Notes: generated by a model not told the origin, from the letters alone. Numbered from the stretch's first letter, positions 48,291-61,437 are shown. The stretch: 64,000 nucleotides of DNA from Microplitis mediator (GCF_029852145.1 NC_079970.1:4216001-4280000); one strand, 5' to 3'. Numbers and translations are program-made.

Positions 48291-49362
48291 AGTTATTACA
48301 TTGTGAAAATAATTTTTCCAAATTTTTTTGAATATCCCCATTTTGTTTGATAATAAAATAATTTCTTTTTTTTTCATGATAATTTAAAATTTGGTTATTT
48401 TCCTTGAAATTTTAGAAAAACAAAAAATTCCACGGATTGAGGATTAAATAATTAAATGTTTACCCTTGCCTATATTTACTAAAAATATTTTTAGATAAAA
48501 TTAAGTTCCATTACTAATAATTAAAACATTTTCCGTCATAGAGTAATCGCGTATCAAACAAAGATTACGAATAATCTGTTAAAATAAAATCTAAAAATAA
48601 TTAATTTCTAAAAATATGTTATTTCATTGATAGCAATATAATTTTACAGTGATGTCAAATATGATTAATTACAAAATTGTCACATATCTTGTAAAATAAC
48701 GTGTTTTAATTGAACAAACAATAGAAATGTAAAATAATATTTATAAAACTATAAGGAAACACGAGTTTTCAAAAATAATCACTGATCAAACAATCAATTA
48801 TTGTGAAAGCAAACTTATCTGACATGTTCATATATACATTAGTTAGATGCATTTGTTAAATTTATCATATGACGTACGTCCACTAAATACCGATGAACAA
48901 AAACAAACTAATAACAAATATAAACATAAAATAAAAATTGGGTAATAAAAATAATTAGAGTTTGTTGATAGTAATTTTTATCTCTAAAGATTTTTTGGTC
49001 TCTTCCTCAAAGTTTAATTTGTGATAAAGATATTTGTTATTTTCTAAGAGTGTTATAAAAAAATGTTACATCTGATATGTAGTCTCTGGGTGTAATATAA
49101 AAAAATGAGATATGAAAAAAGCTTGTAATAGAGTTTGTTTGATGATATTGTCGCAGTGTTGTCATATGATCTAGCTACAAGTTTGTCAGAGAGTTGCGAT
49201 ATGATGAGTAGTACAGTATAGACTATTCAACAACGACAATGAAAACGATCAAGCAAAGAGCAGTAACTAAAAGTTCCCGGTTACTTTAATATAACATTAT
49301 AACGCAATTGTAGGACGTTTAATTTGATAAATTAATCTCTGGCCCAGTCGGTTGTACTCAAC

Positions 49363-49365
<3 letters not shown>
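48291..49365. other. AT-rich gene-free stretch
   Basis: Nothing recognised on either strand. Confidence 0.45.

Positions 49366-49443
<78 letters not shown>
49366..49443. repeat. Long TA microsatellite (~78 bp)
   Basis: About 38 uninterrupted TA units, comparable with the tract at 9322-9396. Confidence 0.97.
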
Positions 49444-49446
<3 letters not shown>

Positions 49447-50320
49447 AGGCCTATAAGGGCAGAGAGCATACGATTTGAACCGCGGCAGGAAATCTCTTCA
49501 ATTTATCCTCATGTGTCTTGTTAACGAGTGTTTGTTTTCTTCTGACCAGCAAACGCAAGACTTTGACCTTCCGAGATCTCATTTGATAAAATTAATCGTA
49601 CTAATTTTTATTCTTATTCTTTTTTTTTCACAAGTTAAAATTTTTTTACAACCTACTGACGTCAAATGAATGTACTGTTTACTTTTGTATTTAAAGTAGT
49701 AATTTTGTAGGAGTTATCAGAGTTAACACAAAAATATTTCATGTTAAAAACTTAATTTTGAACCTTAAGGTGTTGACATTTGAGAAAAAAATTAAAATTT
49801 ATATTGATTTTAAATTTTAATAAATAATAAAAAAAAAATGATTGTGTTGAAGGCGGAAATTAAAATTAAAACTTTTTAATTTTCAATTAATATAAAAGTA
49901 CTTGAGATTATTATTTTGTTGTGGGTGTGTAAGTGAGAGTTGAGGGCTTGAAAAGAGTTTGAAATAGACGGGTATTGCGTATAGCCGGTATAAAACGGAA
50001 GGCTTTTGCTCTTAAGTTTAAGAACGTGGGCGTTGTCTGAGGATAGTCTCGCGAGTTTAAATAAATGAGAGAAAGAGAAAAAGATGAAGAAGAGACAACC
50101 CATTCAGGTTGACCGGTTTAAATTGCGGAAATGCTCAGTTGTACTAGGGCGTAAAAGCCGGATCTGGGCTTTTCGCTCCTTCCTTTGTTTAAAAGCATCG
50201 CCGCAAAAGAAAAATATCTTTTAAATGAAAAATAATAATAACAGTAATCGTCATTAAAATTATAAAATACTTTTATTTTATACAATTTAATGGAGAGGTT
50301 TTCAACACTCATTATATTGC
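49444..50320. other. AT-rich gene-free stretch
   Basis: The frames at 49475-49669 and 49876-50312 show no recognisable protein. Confidence 0.42.
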
Positions 50321-51253
50321 GTTACTAATCCCGAAAGGTCTTATATTTTTATACGCTCTTTTGGCTTTAGGGTTTCCTAAACCCTAAAGGGCTTATAATT
50401 TATTTTTACTACCAATCGTTTCGGAGACTGACTTTAAAAATAACAATTAAAAAAAAAAATTGGAAAGCCAAAAGGCCATACAATTTAAGTTAAATACCCA
50501 ATTGGCTTTCAATTTTTTTCTCCAATTTTTAGCTCAAAAATTGATCTACAAAACGATTGGCAATGAAAAAAAATTATACGCCTTTTTAGTAGATTTCATA
50601 GAAATCTATCTTTTGCATTTGTCCTCATGGTGGAATTTTCAAAGAATTTTGCCATAATCTATCATAATTCATCAAGTAGTTTCCAAAAATACCATTGGTT
50701 CAAAAGTTTATATATGTATGTATATGTAATGTAACGCGCCATGTTGCGACGATAGTGGCCACAATTTTTAACGGATCTTAATGAAACTTGGCACACTTAT
50801 TCTATGAACGATTATCATGGTTAAGTTCGAAGATGAGCAAAATCGGTCAACTAGTTTAGAAATAGTGAACATTTGAAATTCCAAAAATAACGAAAAATCA
50901 TACTTTTTCGGCTTTTTTCGCAAATAACTTTTTAACAGGTATATCTATCCTTATTACTTATTATGTAAAAAGAACTAGATAGCAGATAAAAAAAGCTGTA
51001 TTTTATTTTTTTTATTTTTTGTTTTACAATAATTGTTCCACTTTAAATAAAGGTTCAAAGTCACATAATTGACTCATGTGCTATGGTGATAATGCCATTG
51101 TTTATATCTTTTAAAATTTTTGATAGGTGATTATTAAATTATATATATATAGAAATCTACTTCCATTTCGGATTCCAAATGGCCTTTTTGGTTTTAGAGA
51201 GTTTCCGAAAGCCAAAAGGGCGTATAAAAATATGTCTTTTTAAAATTAGTAAC
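50321..51253. mobile_element. Inverted-repeat element of ~930 bp, ends GTTACTAAT ... ATTAGTAAC
   Basis: Left GTTACTAAT, then TATTTTTATACGCTCTTTTG and GCTTTAGGGTTTCC; right GAGTTTCCGAAAGCCAAAAG, then GGCGTATAAAAATATG and ATTAGTAAC. These are mutually inverted over about 45 bp with mismatches. Extra CCAAAAGG/CCTTTTGG and AACCCTAAAGGGC words make the left arm self-complementary. The middle (50735-50900) reads ...AACGGATCTTAATGAAACTT... . Frames inside are not transposase-like. The superfamily is unknown. Confidence 0.72.
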
Positions 51254-53057
51254 ACATATTTCAAACATTAAACGAAAATGACCAAAAAGTGATCCTTTAT
51301 TTTTTTAAGATTTTTTTTTTGAACCATCAAATGTTAATTTAATTGCGTATTCTGTCAGATAATAGGTAGTAATTGTAATTACTAATTCGGAACTATGAAT
51401 TAACAAGAGTGTACATTTGAATATAATTTAAATAAAGATAAACAGTGTTGAAATTGGTGGTGAGTATGTAGCATTACCTATATTTGCTCGGAAATTCTCG
51501 ATTTACGCGGTTATTTTGTGGCCGTCTGTCCACAAATGAAATGCAACATTACGCGTTTGGGAATGTGCCAAGGTCATTAATTGATAATTATATGATCCCA
51601 ATGGAAATTTTGTTGTTTGCTAGTTAGAAATTCCTAGAGCAATCTATGAAAATCAATATTTATACACAAAATAATTTTCAGAGGTTGAAAATAATTTATT
51701 TTTAGTTTTAGAAAATTAATTATACCGACGAGTTTACGGACGCAGTGGATTGAAGGGAAAAAACTTTAGTGACAAAAGGTTTCAAAAGCCCTACTTCTCA
51801 GTGACCCACCTTTGTAAATGTAACTATGTAAATTTAAATTTAACAAAGAAGTAGTCATTTTTTTTCTTTTATTACAATAAGAGACGAATTAAAAAAAAAG
51901 TGTTACGGTAAATTAATTAAAAAAGAGTGAGATCACGTAGAGACTATTAGAACTTGTGAACTCAGCGAGGACAAATCAATCAAAAGTACAAGGACGTGAG
52001 TTTTTCATTAAGCTTATATTTATTATTTATTTAATTTTTTTTCACCAGCTCGATATATTTTTAAAACGCACGATATCGTGTCAGACTTTAACTCATTTCT
52101 TTAATTTGACAAAATGCTGCGATATACTTTTGGCTGTTGTTTTTTTTTGGGTTTACAAAAGGTCGAACTGTAGAATGAAAGCTTGAAATATATCCATTTA
52201 GGCAATTTGTAAGAAATTAGGCTGAAACATTTATCTGCCACAAACCCGGATTATCATCAATAAAACCAGTAGCCATGACCTTACGTGTTTTATTGCACGC
52301 ACACATACAACAATATATATGTATGTGTATGTAATGTTTCACATTCGATCATTTTACACACAAGTCCATGGCTCTCTAAAGAAGAGTATAACCTTTTATG
52401 ATTCTACTGTTTGGATTTTACGGTTTGGGCAATAAAAATTTGTATTGCAAACCTGTCCACTTTCCGATTGAATTTATGTCACGGATATCTCCGTTATTTT
52501 ATCTACCGAACCCGCACAAATTTTATACGTTCTTTTTTTAGTTAATTGATGTCATTCTGTTCCTCAAATTTTTGATCTCCGATCCGCCATTTTTCCGCTT
52601 GCAAATTATCTACTAAATCAGCTCGTTATAAACTTTTTAATTTATCAGTGCACTGTAAATGAGTTATCAATTTAAAAACTTGTCGTAGAAACTGTACACA
52701 TGAAAACATTATTCGTATAATAAGCAAATGATAAATTTCTGAATATCTGATTTATAACAAGAAATTTATCTCGTAGATCACGGAGTCGGTTGCAATCTCA
52801 CTAAGTCTATTATAGTGTTCAGTTTTAGTTTTATTCAATTATACGATATTGTCTAACAAAGTATAAATTAACCGGGTGATTAAGATGGTCGGCTATCACA
52901 AAATTAGTTTAGAGTTTTGAATTAAAATAAATCTATGAGATTGAAATTTAAAAAATCTATAAAATTTGAGGGAATACGTAATTCACATGTGTTTGCATTA
53001 GATGTCAAATTTATTTATAAATTATCTATATTTTACTTTTTATTACTAATAGAATAT
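51254..53057. other. AT-rich gene-free stretch
   Basis: A 76-codon frame at 51956-52186 has no motif. Nothing else is recognised. Confidence 0.43.
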
Positions 53058-53255
53058 AGGGTAGAAGTGCGTTTTTGGCCACTTTAGGGTCAATTTTGGG
53101 CACTTGAAAAATTAAAATTGAATAATTTGTTAAAAACGCAATGATTTTTATCACATTGTGACAATGAAAATTTTATTTGGTACTAGTTCATTGATCAAAA
53201 TAAAGTATTAAATATCAACAAATGGAGCAGTAGCCCCAAACGGTACTTTTACCCC
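53058..53255. mobile_element. Small TIR element AGGGTAGAAGTGCG..., first of a tandem pair
   Basis: Starts AGGGTAGAAGTGCGTTTTTG then GCCACTTTAGGG, and ends CCCCAAACGGTACTTTTACC then CC. The termini are imperfect inverted repeats, and AAATGGAGCAGTAGCC near the right is shared with the next copy. Confidence 0.75.
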
Positions 53256-53315
53256 ATATAAATTCTTTTATCCTTTTTTGATTCAATTCTAAAAAAATTT
53301 TTCGATGAAAACTAT

Positions 53316-53537
53316 AGGGTAGAAGTACCGTTTAGGGCCAGTTTTGGCCACTTAGAAATTTTGAATAAAATAATTTGTAAAATACTCAAAAACATAATTA
53401 ATTTTTTTAAATGTGTTTGAATATATTTTTATCACACTATTGCAATGAAATTTTTTTTTAATATGTTTTTATTATTTAAAATAAAGTATTAAATGTCAAA
53501 AAATGGAGCAGTGGCCACAAATGGTAACTTCTACCCT
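53316..53537. mobile_element. Small TIR element AGGGTAGAAGTACC..., second of a tandem pair
   Basis: AGGGTAGAAGTACCGTTTAG then GGCCAGTTTTGGCCACTT; the right end is CCACAAATGGTAACTTCTAC then CCT. It has the same layout and orientation as the copy 60 bp upstream. No clear target duplication. Confidence 0.78.
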
Positions 53538-54740
53538 ACACTAAGAAACTTCAATTAAAAATATACACAACTCATTATTGATTTTTTGTTTAAGTTTCCA
53601 AATCAGGGGCTTAATTTTGAGTGACTCATAAATTTTTTTAATCGACGTAAAGTCATTAAAAATTATTCATTCATATGCTTTAATTTTTTTGATACCCACC
53701 ATAATTTTGATAAAAAAGAAATTTTATTATTTAAAATAAATTAAAAAATTTTGTGATAAAAAATTTAATTTACTTGTTTATTTAGTTGCTTGACATCTAA
53801 CACCAAAATTGTAGTTGTAGAACATTCTGTCCCTATAGTTAACCACGAAAACGTAAATTTACCAAGTTGTAGGGTGTATTATGTATGCTTTGAGGTTGAC
53901 CTCTCTGATTTAAAAATAAACAATTGACCTTAATTATAGTCTAGTGTTATCGCGATATATTTAGATTAAAATTAAAATTATTATTACTTTTTATTATTAC
54001 GTCTTTTGTCGCTGCTGTATAAATACACACATATACGTGTATATTTAAGTGTAGATGTAATATTTAATGAAATGAATAAATAAGAATGACGCAGATACAC
54101 GGAATTAATAAATAAAAGTGATACACAACGGTTGGTAAGGTTTTTATAGTGGAAAAGTCCCTATTAAATTTATTGTCGGAGGGACCTTTGAGGTAGCAAA
54201 TGGGTTTGCGTGCTTCAATCTTGTGGTTGGGTGCTGTAAACCGCGAATCGATATTACCCTGTTCTCTGCTGAGCGACATTCGAGGTAGTCCATTAAAACA
54301 GTTTGACGTGTTGACGATGAAAACATATTAAATATAAGTGAACTGACTATAAAAAATAACAACACATGTGTAAGATAAAAATAACAAAACTAGAAATAAC
54401 AAACAATAATATGATTATTTTTTTTTTTTTTTACCCATTCATTTTTTATTTTTCTTTTTGCTTTACATTAATAATTGCATTAAAATTTTAATCCCAGGTA
54501 CAGCAAATGTATTTTTTTATTACATTTCATGGCTTGAGTGATGCAATAAAGTTCGAAATAAATTTTATATTCTATCGATTTTTAATAAAAAAAATTAAAT
54601 TGCATTTTTGGCTCATACTTTTTTTTTTTATTAAAAGTATTTTAGTTAAAGTACACGGGGAAAATTATCTAATAAATTTTAGTTGTTAATTGTGAGTAAA
54701 ACTGGACCTGCATGAATAATTACTCGTCCTTTTCTAGATA
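53538..54740. other. AT-rich stretch with a GC-richer patch
   Basis: About 54165-54320 is GC-richer, and two minus-strand frames overlap there (54064-54279 and 54144-54365), neither with a recognised domain. A T-run lies at 54418-54432. Confidence 0.38.
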
Positions 54741-54945
54741 CACTCTAATACCAACTGTGTTACAAGTGTATTATTTTAACACATATTTAATGTGTTCTAT
54801 GTTTAAGGCCATAAGTGAAACTATAGTTTTTTGTAGTCATTTAAAACACGTTTCACGGTGTATTAAATATCTATAGATTGCTTATGGCGTTTTAATGTTA
54901 TTTGGCAAGTGTGTTAATTTTGACTACACACTTGGTTTTAGAGTG
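54741..54945. mobile_element. TA-flanked MITE, ends CACTCTAATACCAACTGTGT
   Basis: A 205-bp element whose right end, ACACACTTGGTTTTAGAGTG, is the inverted copy of the left with three or four mismatches. TA lies at 54739-54740 and 54946-54947. It is non-coding. Confidence 0.88.
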
Positions 54946-55067
54946 TAGTAATCAATTATGGGGTAAAAACACCAAATTTCGAGTAATTTTTAAATCAAAA
55001 AGGTTAAAAAATAAAAGAAAACGAATCTGTTTTTATTCTTTCCGTATTTATTTTGTTTTCGACCCAG

Positions 55068-55889
55068 CCCGTATGAAAAAACGATACATGGTTGAAATAT
55101 ATAAAATCATATATGTTTGCAACAAAAAAATATATGATATATTATAAAAAATCATATAGAGATTTTCGCCGATTTGATATAAAATTATATACAGTAGTAA
55201 ATATATGTATTCCATATATGTAACTTATATGTTTTTTATATTAAGCTATATATACATTTACATTTACCTTAAAATATATTGTATTGATATATTTCCTTTT
55301 ATATTTAAAAAATATAAAATTTTTATATGAAATGAAATATATGGTAGAATATAATTTATATTATGTATGGCACCATATATTTTCTTTGTTATATTTAAGC
55401 ATATATTTTATTCGGTGTATGTATATGTATATGGGTATGCATATTCGCATCAAATTAACTAATTTTGAAAATTTTAACTGCAATTAAAAGAGTATATTAA
55501 AATTTAGATCTAATTTAATTGGAGTTGATCATACGAATAAGAAAGTTTTTTTTACATAGACAATATAAATATATGTTTTTATATATAATCAGAATATATT
55601 TTTCGTATATGATAGAAATATATATTTTTATGTATGATAAAAATATAGTTTTCGTAAATGACAAGAATATATATTTTCATATACGACAAAAATTAATTTT
55701 TTGTATATAATTGACATATATATTTTATACATGCTAAACATATACGGACTCGTATATGATGAGTATTATACTTTTTAATACAAAAAAAAAATATATCAGA
55801 AAATATAGTTAAATTCGCCACATATATTTTCTGATATTTATCATATATTTTTACATATATTTTGACCATATATGTTATTTTCATACGGG
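55068..55889. mobile_element. Family F MITE, 822-bp copy
   Basis: Perfect 11-bp inverted ends CCCGTATGAAA/TTTTCATACGGG (one base of slack) with AG on both sides. The interior is extremely AT-rich with dozens of CATATATG/ATATATTTT words arranged on both strands, so it can fold extensively. The frames at 54902-55884 read through these words and are artefacts. Confidence 0.85.
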
Positions 55890-56964
55890 AGGTTTACTTT
55901 AAATTGCAGGGTAAATTTTATCGAAAAATTATCCGTGTATAAATAGAAGACAATTAAATAGTTTGAATTTGAATAAAATTGAGCAAATGATAAAAATAAT
56001 TGTTGTCATTAAATATTTAATTGGATGAAAATCCTAGATAACTTTCAGGATACAATTGTAAAGTTAATTATCGTCATTCTATTTTGTGACATCGAGTAAA
56101 CTCAATTGCGCTCGAAAATATACATTGTATGTTTGTGTTATCAATTGAACTTACTCTTACCCTTTTGTTAATTAGACAAACTCTCATATGTTCCAGTTAG
56201 TTATGTTACATATACACACAAATCCTAAATTAACGTGTACATTTAACTTTACAACACATATGTACATACTAGTAACATCCTAGATACTCGCGTTAACGCC
56301 GAAATGTACATTATCACAAATTTAATTAATTATTAATCGATATTCTACATTTTCGATTCACACATGACTGCTTTCTACCGAATTATTCGCTTCAACAATT
56401 ATTGTAATTAATTATGAATTGATAATCATGAGGATTCATTATTTATCACATGTATTTGTTTCAAACTTTGTAATCAATGACAATAATAATAATTGTTATT
56501 AATATTAATATTATTATTATTATAAATAAATATGACGGTATCGTTTCTTAAGCGGTTCAAAGTTATAGAATATTTTTAAAAATATTTTATATCAAGTTCA
56601 AAAGATTTATTCGCTTGACCGAGTTGAATACAGGCGACGCAAATCGGAAAAAATGCTTAGACGTATATGTATATATTATATTCACATATATATATACTGA
56701 GGAATTGAATGGCATATACAAGTTAAAATACTTTCTCGAATCTTCTTGAATTTCTTCAACCCATTGGATAAGATGACACTTTTCTTATCTCGGGTCTATT
56801 GAAATATCGAAAAAACTCCTCCAATATTGATACTAAGATTGTAGTTCATTGGCCTTAGAAAATTTATATCTTTTGTTTTACTTCATATAATGTTTATTTT
56901 ATTTTACTATGGAACAAGATTACATATAAATTTTTAAAGTTTTAGTCAATAATACAACAATATA
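55890..56964. other. AT-rich gene-free stretch
   Basis: A palindromic AAT/ATT run lies at about 56479-56523. Nothing else is recognised. Confidence 0.43.
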
Positions 56965-57370
56965 TTATGTCCCGGGATGAAACAAGACAATTTCAGCCGA
57001 AAGTTACTTCGGCCACCTCACGAAATCCGAAATCTCGTTTTATCTATGCGCACAATAGTATTTCAGGATCACGTGCATTGAAATTTCGTTGGGATTTCAA
57101 TGTCTGGAGCCAGTCGAAATGATCAAATTTAAGACCACTAGCATATTTTGAAATGACGTGACTATTCGGAACGATTCTGACCGGACTGAAATAAAGTCAG
57201 AAACTAATTTAACCGGCAGCAACTAAAAGTTTTATGCCCTCGGGAAGAAACCGATGATTTCCATCCCGGAAATTCGTGTGATCTGAAACTAGCTTGTTTC
57301 TACTGACTCAATAGGCATTGAAATTCGTAATTTCGATGCAGGTGGTATGAAATATAACTTTTTATTCAGT
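56965..57370. other. GC-richer island of unknown nature
   Basis: It opens with CCCGGGATGAAAC and has TTTCCATCCCGG near 57258-57269, an imperfect inverted pair. A perfect 9-bp hairpin, CATTGAAAT...ATTTCAATG, lies around 57077-57103, and related CATTGAAATTCGTAATTTCG near 57322. All frames are closed by stops. It could be a degraded transposon; no family is recognised. Confidence 0.45.
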
Positions 57371-57816
57371 TCACTAAATAAAAAGTTATGTTTTTTTAAA
57401 GAGTTTATTTTTTGTCCGAAAATTTATTAACCTCCATTGAAAAATATATATATTAGAGTTATTCTTGTGGGAACTATTTGAACTGCTGTATAACGAGAAC
57501 AAATTGGAAAATGTTTTTATCACTATAACGAGAATTTAATGCAGTCTATAAAATTCAATATAACGTACGAACGTAATATTTCTATATAAAAACTTTTTCA
57601 AAAAATAGTAGTAAATAAAATAAACAGATAAACTTGAAAATTTTTTCACCACTGAAATTTTCAATCGATAGAATAACTTTTAATTACAATTTATTTTTAC
57701 CAATGTTTCTTATAACACGATTGCTCTTGAAAACTTATAATGTAAAAACTTCAACAAAACTTATTTCCTCGACATTAAATTTTATATTTTTAATTTACAA
57801 AAAAAATTAATTTTGA
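57371..57816. other. AT-rich spacer
   Basis: No feature seen apart from repeated ATAACGAGAA words at about 57491-57535. Confidence 0.4.
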
Positions 57817-59204
57817 CCCGTATGAAAAAAATTTATGTCCCAAAATTATACCGAATAATATAGGGGAGGGAGGGGCAAAAGAGGGTACTTAAGGAAATAC
57901 CAAGTTTTCGAGGACTCAAATACGCTAAATCTTATTTTTTTTAATGATATTCAAAGTAAATAGAAGAAAATTTTCAGTTACCGTTGAAAAAAAAAAATTT
58001 TCATTTTTGCGGGAAAAGTGGGGTACCCTCTAAAAAAGGTAAGAAAAAAAAAATTTCATTTTAAACGAATTTGATTAGGTTGAATTTTTTTGTAAGTAAT
58101 TTACATAAAGAAAAATTATATTTTACATGTTTATTGGATACAAATGAAGAAAACAAATTTTTAATAGTTTTTATCATAAAACAAACGTCATTAATATTTT
58201 TCAACTGACAATTGATTTTTGAAAAAGTTTACCAAAAAAAATTCAAAGTAACGCTTATTTATAATTACAGAAGTGATTTTGGAATGTTCAAAAACCATTT
58301 AAAATATAAAATTTTTTTTATAAAATTTAGGGGGTACCCCGTTTTGCCTACCCTACCCCCTTTGCCCCCCCCCTTCCCCTAATATATTACAATATAATTA
58401 TTTATATAAGGAGTCATATATTTTAAAATAATTATTTTTTCGCCGTTTTAATTATATAATTATATATTTTCAAAATATTCAAATTTGATATATAATATTA
58501 TATTTTGGCATATATTCAAGCGATATGAACTCCATATATTGAAAATTATATTATAAACACACAAGTAATTTTATAATGTTAATATATAAGCTAATATATA
58601 TTGTCGACATAAAATTTTAAGTCTAAAAGGTTTATTCCAAGCCTATATCACGTTTTAAACCTAAAAAAATTTAATTCAGTTTTTTATAGTCAGAGTCGTA
58701 GGTTGACATCCCCTGATTGAAACGCACACTTACATATAAACATCTATGGTCAGATCTACTTAATATGTACTGAGATATCTGTTCTTTCTTTATTAATCTG
58801 TACCTTTATTTTCTTTCCTGTGTTAAACTGATAAATTAAATGTTCATTTTGCCGATTAAAAAAATATTTATATTATATATTTTTAAGTATATTATCCAAT
58901 TTATAATGCGATATGTTGGAAAAGTATAATGAAAATTATTTTTTTTTATAACAGTTACTATACTTTAAAATATATGTCTCGATTATATTTCGTTATATTA
59001 GAATTTATAATCAGCAAATTATATTTTGAAAATATGCAATGTTCTATAATAAAATATATATTTTCTTTCATAGTTTATGCTATAAGAACAAATATATTTT
59101 CAATTTATATGAACATTATAATCAAACGTACATAAATTTTTGCCGTTTTATATAATTATATATTTTCGTATATGAAATAAAAATATACATTTTTTTCATG
59201 CGGG
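57817..59204. mobile_element. Family F MITE, large copy (interrupted)
   Basis: Ends CCCGTATGAAAAAAATTTAT and TTTTTTCATGCGGG are inverted, with GA on both sides (57815-57816 and 59205-59206). Subtracting the nested element at 57862-58380 and its 5-bp duplication leaves about 864 bp, close to the 822 bp of the sister copy. The interior has the same ATATAT-rich style. Confidence 0.82.
57862..58380. mobile_element. AGGGG-type TIR element nested in family F
   Basis: A 519-bp element from AGGGGAGGGAGGGGCAAAAG to TTTGCCCCCCCCCTTCCCCT, with inner GGGTACTTAAGG/GGGGGTACCCC motifs and a perfect 5-bp duplication AATAT (57857-57861 and 58381-58385). It has no coding capacity. Confidence 0.92.
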
Positions 59205-60557
59205 GAAATTTTCATATTTTTAATTAACTGATGAAAATAAAATTTCATTAAACGATAACGAGTTATTGTCATTATTTGGCAGTATTACTTATTTATGTTT
59301 ATTTTTATTTTTATTATCATGTCTTATGTTTTTTTTCACATCTCATAAGCATTTTAGTAAAAGACGAGGTCGTGTTTGCTGTTGTTTCGCAAAAAAACTT
59401 TATTCCATTTAGAAAAAAAAACCCAACGAAATGTGACACTTTACTTTTAACTTTATTATTATTTATATTTTTTTTTCTTCTTTATAACCGCAATTCCGCA
59501 GGTAATTATCCCTTGCATCAACAACCAAAGAGCTCAACTAAGTGGGATTAAAAAAATAAGAAAATAAATTATTCGACCTCTTCAAGGGTGAAATAATGTT
59601 TGCAACTTCGCACTTTACTTGAAATAAAAAAATAAACATAAGTATAAATATAAATAGTAATAAAGTTAAATAAAATTTTTACTAAAGGAAAAATATTAAA
59701 GTCATACTTAGACCTCATATTTTTTATTTCACTTAAATTTCAAGACTTTCATTTCAAAAATTTCTGTAACTCAATCAAATATTATTTTTATTAAATTTTT
59801 ATCTTTCATCCTAGATTATTTTATTTACATATAAATTTCATTTGACAAAATAAGCTTTGAAATTTCATTTCAAGTCCATACTTGATGAATCCTCTGAAGA
59901 TATAATCTCTATGATATCGAGCAAATATACTCACTCACTCACTCATTCGTTTACTTCTACCAGGAATTGTACACATCCTCTGGTCAAAGTTACTGAATCA
60001 ATAATTCTGGGGTCTCTACGACTCCTCTATTCAGGCTTATGTATGACTGTGATGCTCTATAGCTCAGGAAAGCTGCAAAGCATTACATAAACTCCCAGAA
60101 GCAACTGCACTATCCTAAATACTACAGAAAAGACCATAAGAGCTCAAGAATGAATCGGATTTACCTAAACATCCGGAATGGAAAATGAAAAATAAATAGC
60201 AAAAAAATATATATATTTTCATATTTATTTTATAAGTACCTCCAAGGGGATAACAACGGTCTTAGTGTTTGGAGAAAATAATAATAAATTTTAATTCCTA
60301 AATATTTTTAATTTACTAAATTTAAAAATAATTAAAATAAATGAGTAAAAAAATTTTGATACTTTAATCCGTGGGTTACATCCCTTGTTCATGAGCTGTA
60401 TGCTAATATATTTTTCTATGTCCTTTTCAATATATTCTCTTTTGTTTATAAGCCCGCATGAAAAGTTTACGCCTCGATTACGCGGGTTGACACGCTTTGA
60501 ATTTGACTTAATTCTTTTACTTGTCTTCATACTTTGACGATATGTAACTTTTATATA
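59205..60557. other. AT-rich gene-free stretch
   Basis: The frames at 59276-59551, 59857-60090 and 60291-60575 show no recognisable protein. A CACTCA-rich patch lies at about 59930-59950. Confidence 0.42.
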
Positions 60558-61437
60558 TGGGGGAAGGGCAGGCAAAATGGAAGTAGGTGGGTAATACGGA
60601 CCACTAGAAAAATGTACGCTGTAAAAAATTTCGGTGTAAAAACGGACCCGGAAACTTTACACGGCCGTGTAGTGTGAAATGACCGTGTAAAATTCTCTCG
60701 GTGTACATTTTCCAACCGTGTAATTTTAACACGGTGTAATCTATTTTTTTACACCATTCCGTGTTACTCATTATTTTGATTAATTAGCAACTAACGATCA
60801 CTGAATATTTTTAACTACTTAATCAATAACTCAATTAATTTTATTTAAATATTAAACAGAATTTTGAACTTTTAAATATTTTTATGATTAATTTTCTTAA
60901 CGCAAAATTATCATGAGTTATACATTTACACTTTTGGCGGTGTCAAAATTTTAAATTCACACCGCCTAAATTTAACACCAAATTTGATGTAATTTTCACA
61001 CAAAAATTTTTACACCGAGACATTTACACTACACCGGGTCCAAAATTTTTTTTACAGTGTAGTGATTATTCCAACAATTTTTTTCAGGAATTTTTCAGTG
61101 AACTCAATATTTTATTGGCCAGAAAAAAATACATACGGTGTCTAGTTCGCTATATTTAAATTTTATATAAGTTATAAATCTCCAACAATTTTTTTCCGGC
61201 ATTTTTATTTACTCACAGTATTACAAATCTCTTTTCTTATTTAGATTAAATATAAACAATTTTATTGTAGTAGTTTTTTTTACTTTTTTGAGAATGATCC
61301 ATTTTACCCGCTGAGGAAAAAATTTTTCTATTCCAACGGAAATTTGGTTCTATCATTTCAAATGGAAGATTCCTCATATTCAAATGCGCAAAAATCCATT
61401 AGTTTTTTAGTGGTCCTATTATGCCCGTTCTTCCCCT
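60558..61437. mobile_element. AGGGG-type element (interrupted by family A-prime)
   Basis: Left TGGGGGAAGGGCAGGCAAAA ... GGACCACTAGAAAA; right TTTTTTAGTGGTCCTATTAT then GCCCGTTCTTCCCCT. These are inverted repeats with the GGACCACTA block exact. Flanks ATATA and ATACA match at four of five positions. Removing the nested element leaves about 435 bp. The termini resemble the element at 57862. Confidence 0.82.
60617..61059. mobile_element. MITE family A-prime, copy 2 (nested)
   Basis: A 443-bp element, TA-flanked, CGCTGTAAAAAATTTCGGTG to TTTTTTACAGTG. Its core (about 60740-60930) is the reverse complement of the core of the copy at 13992-14440, including TACACCATTCCGTGTTACTC and CGCAAAATTATCATGAGTTA. 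Confidence 0.93.
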
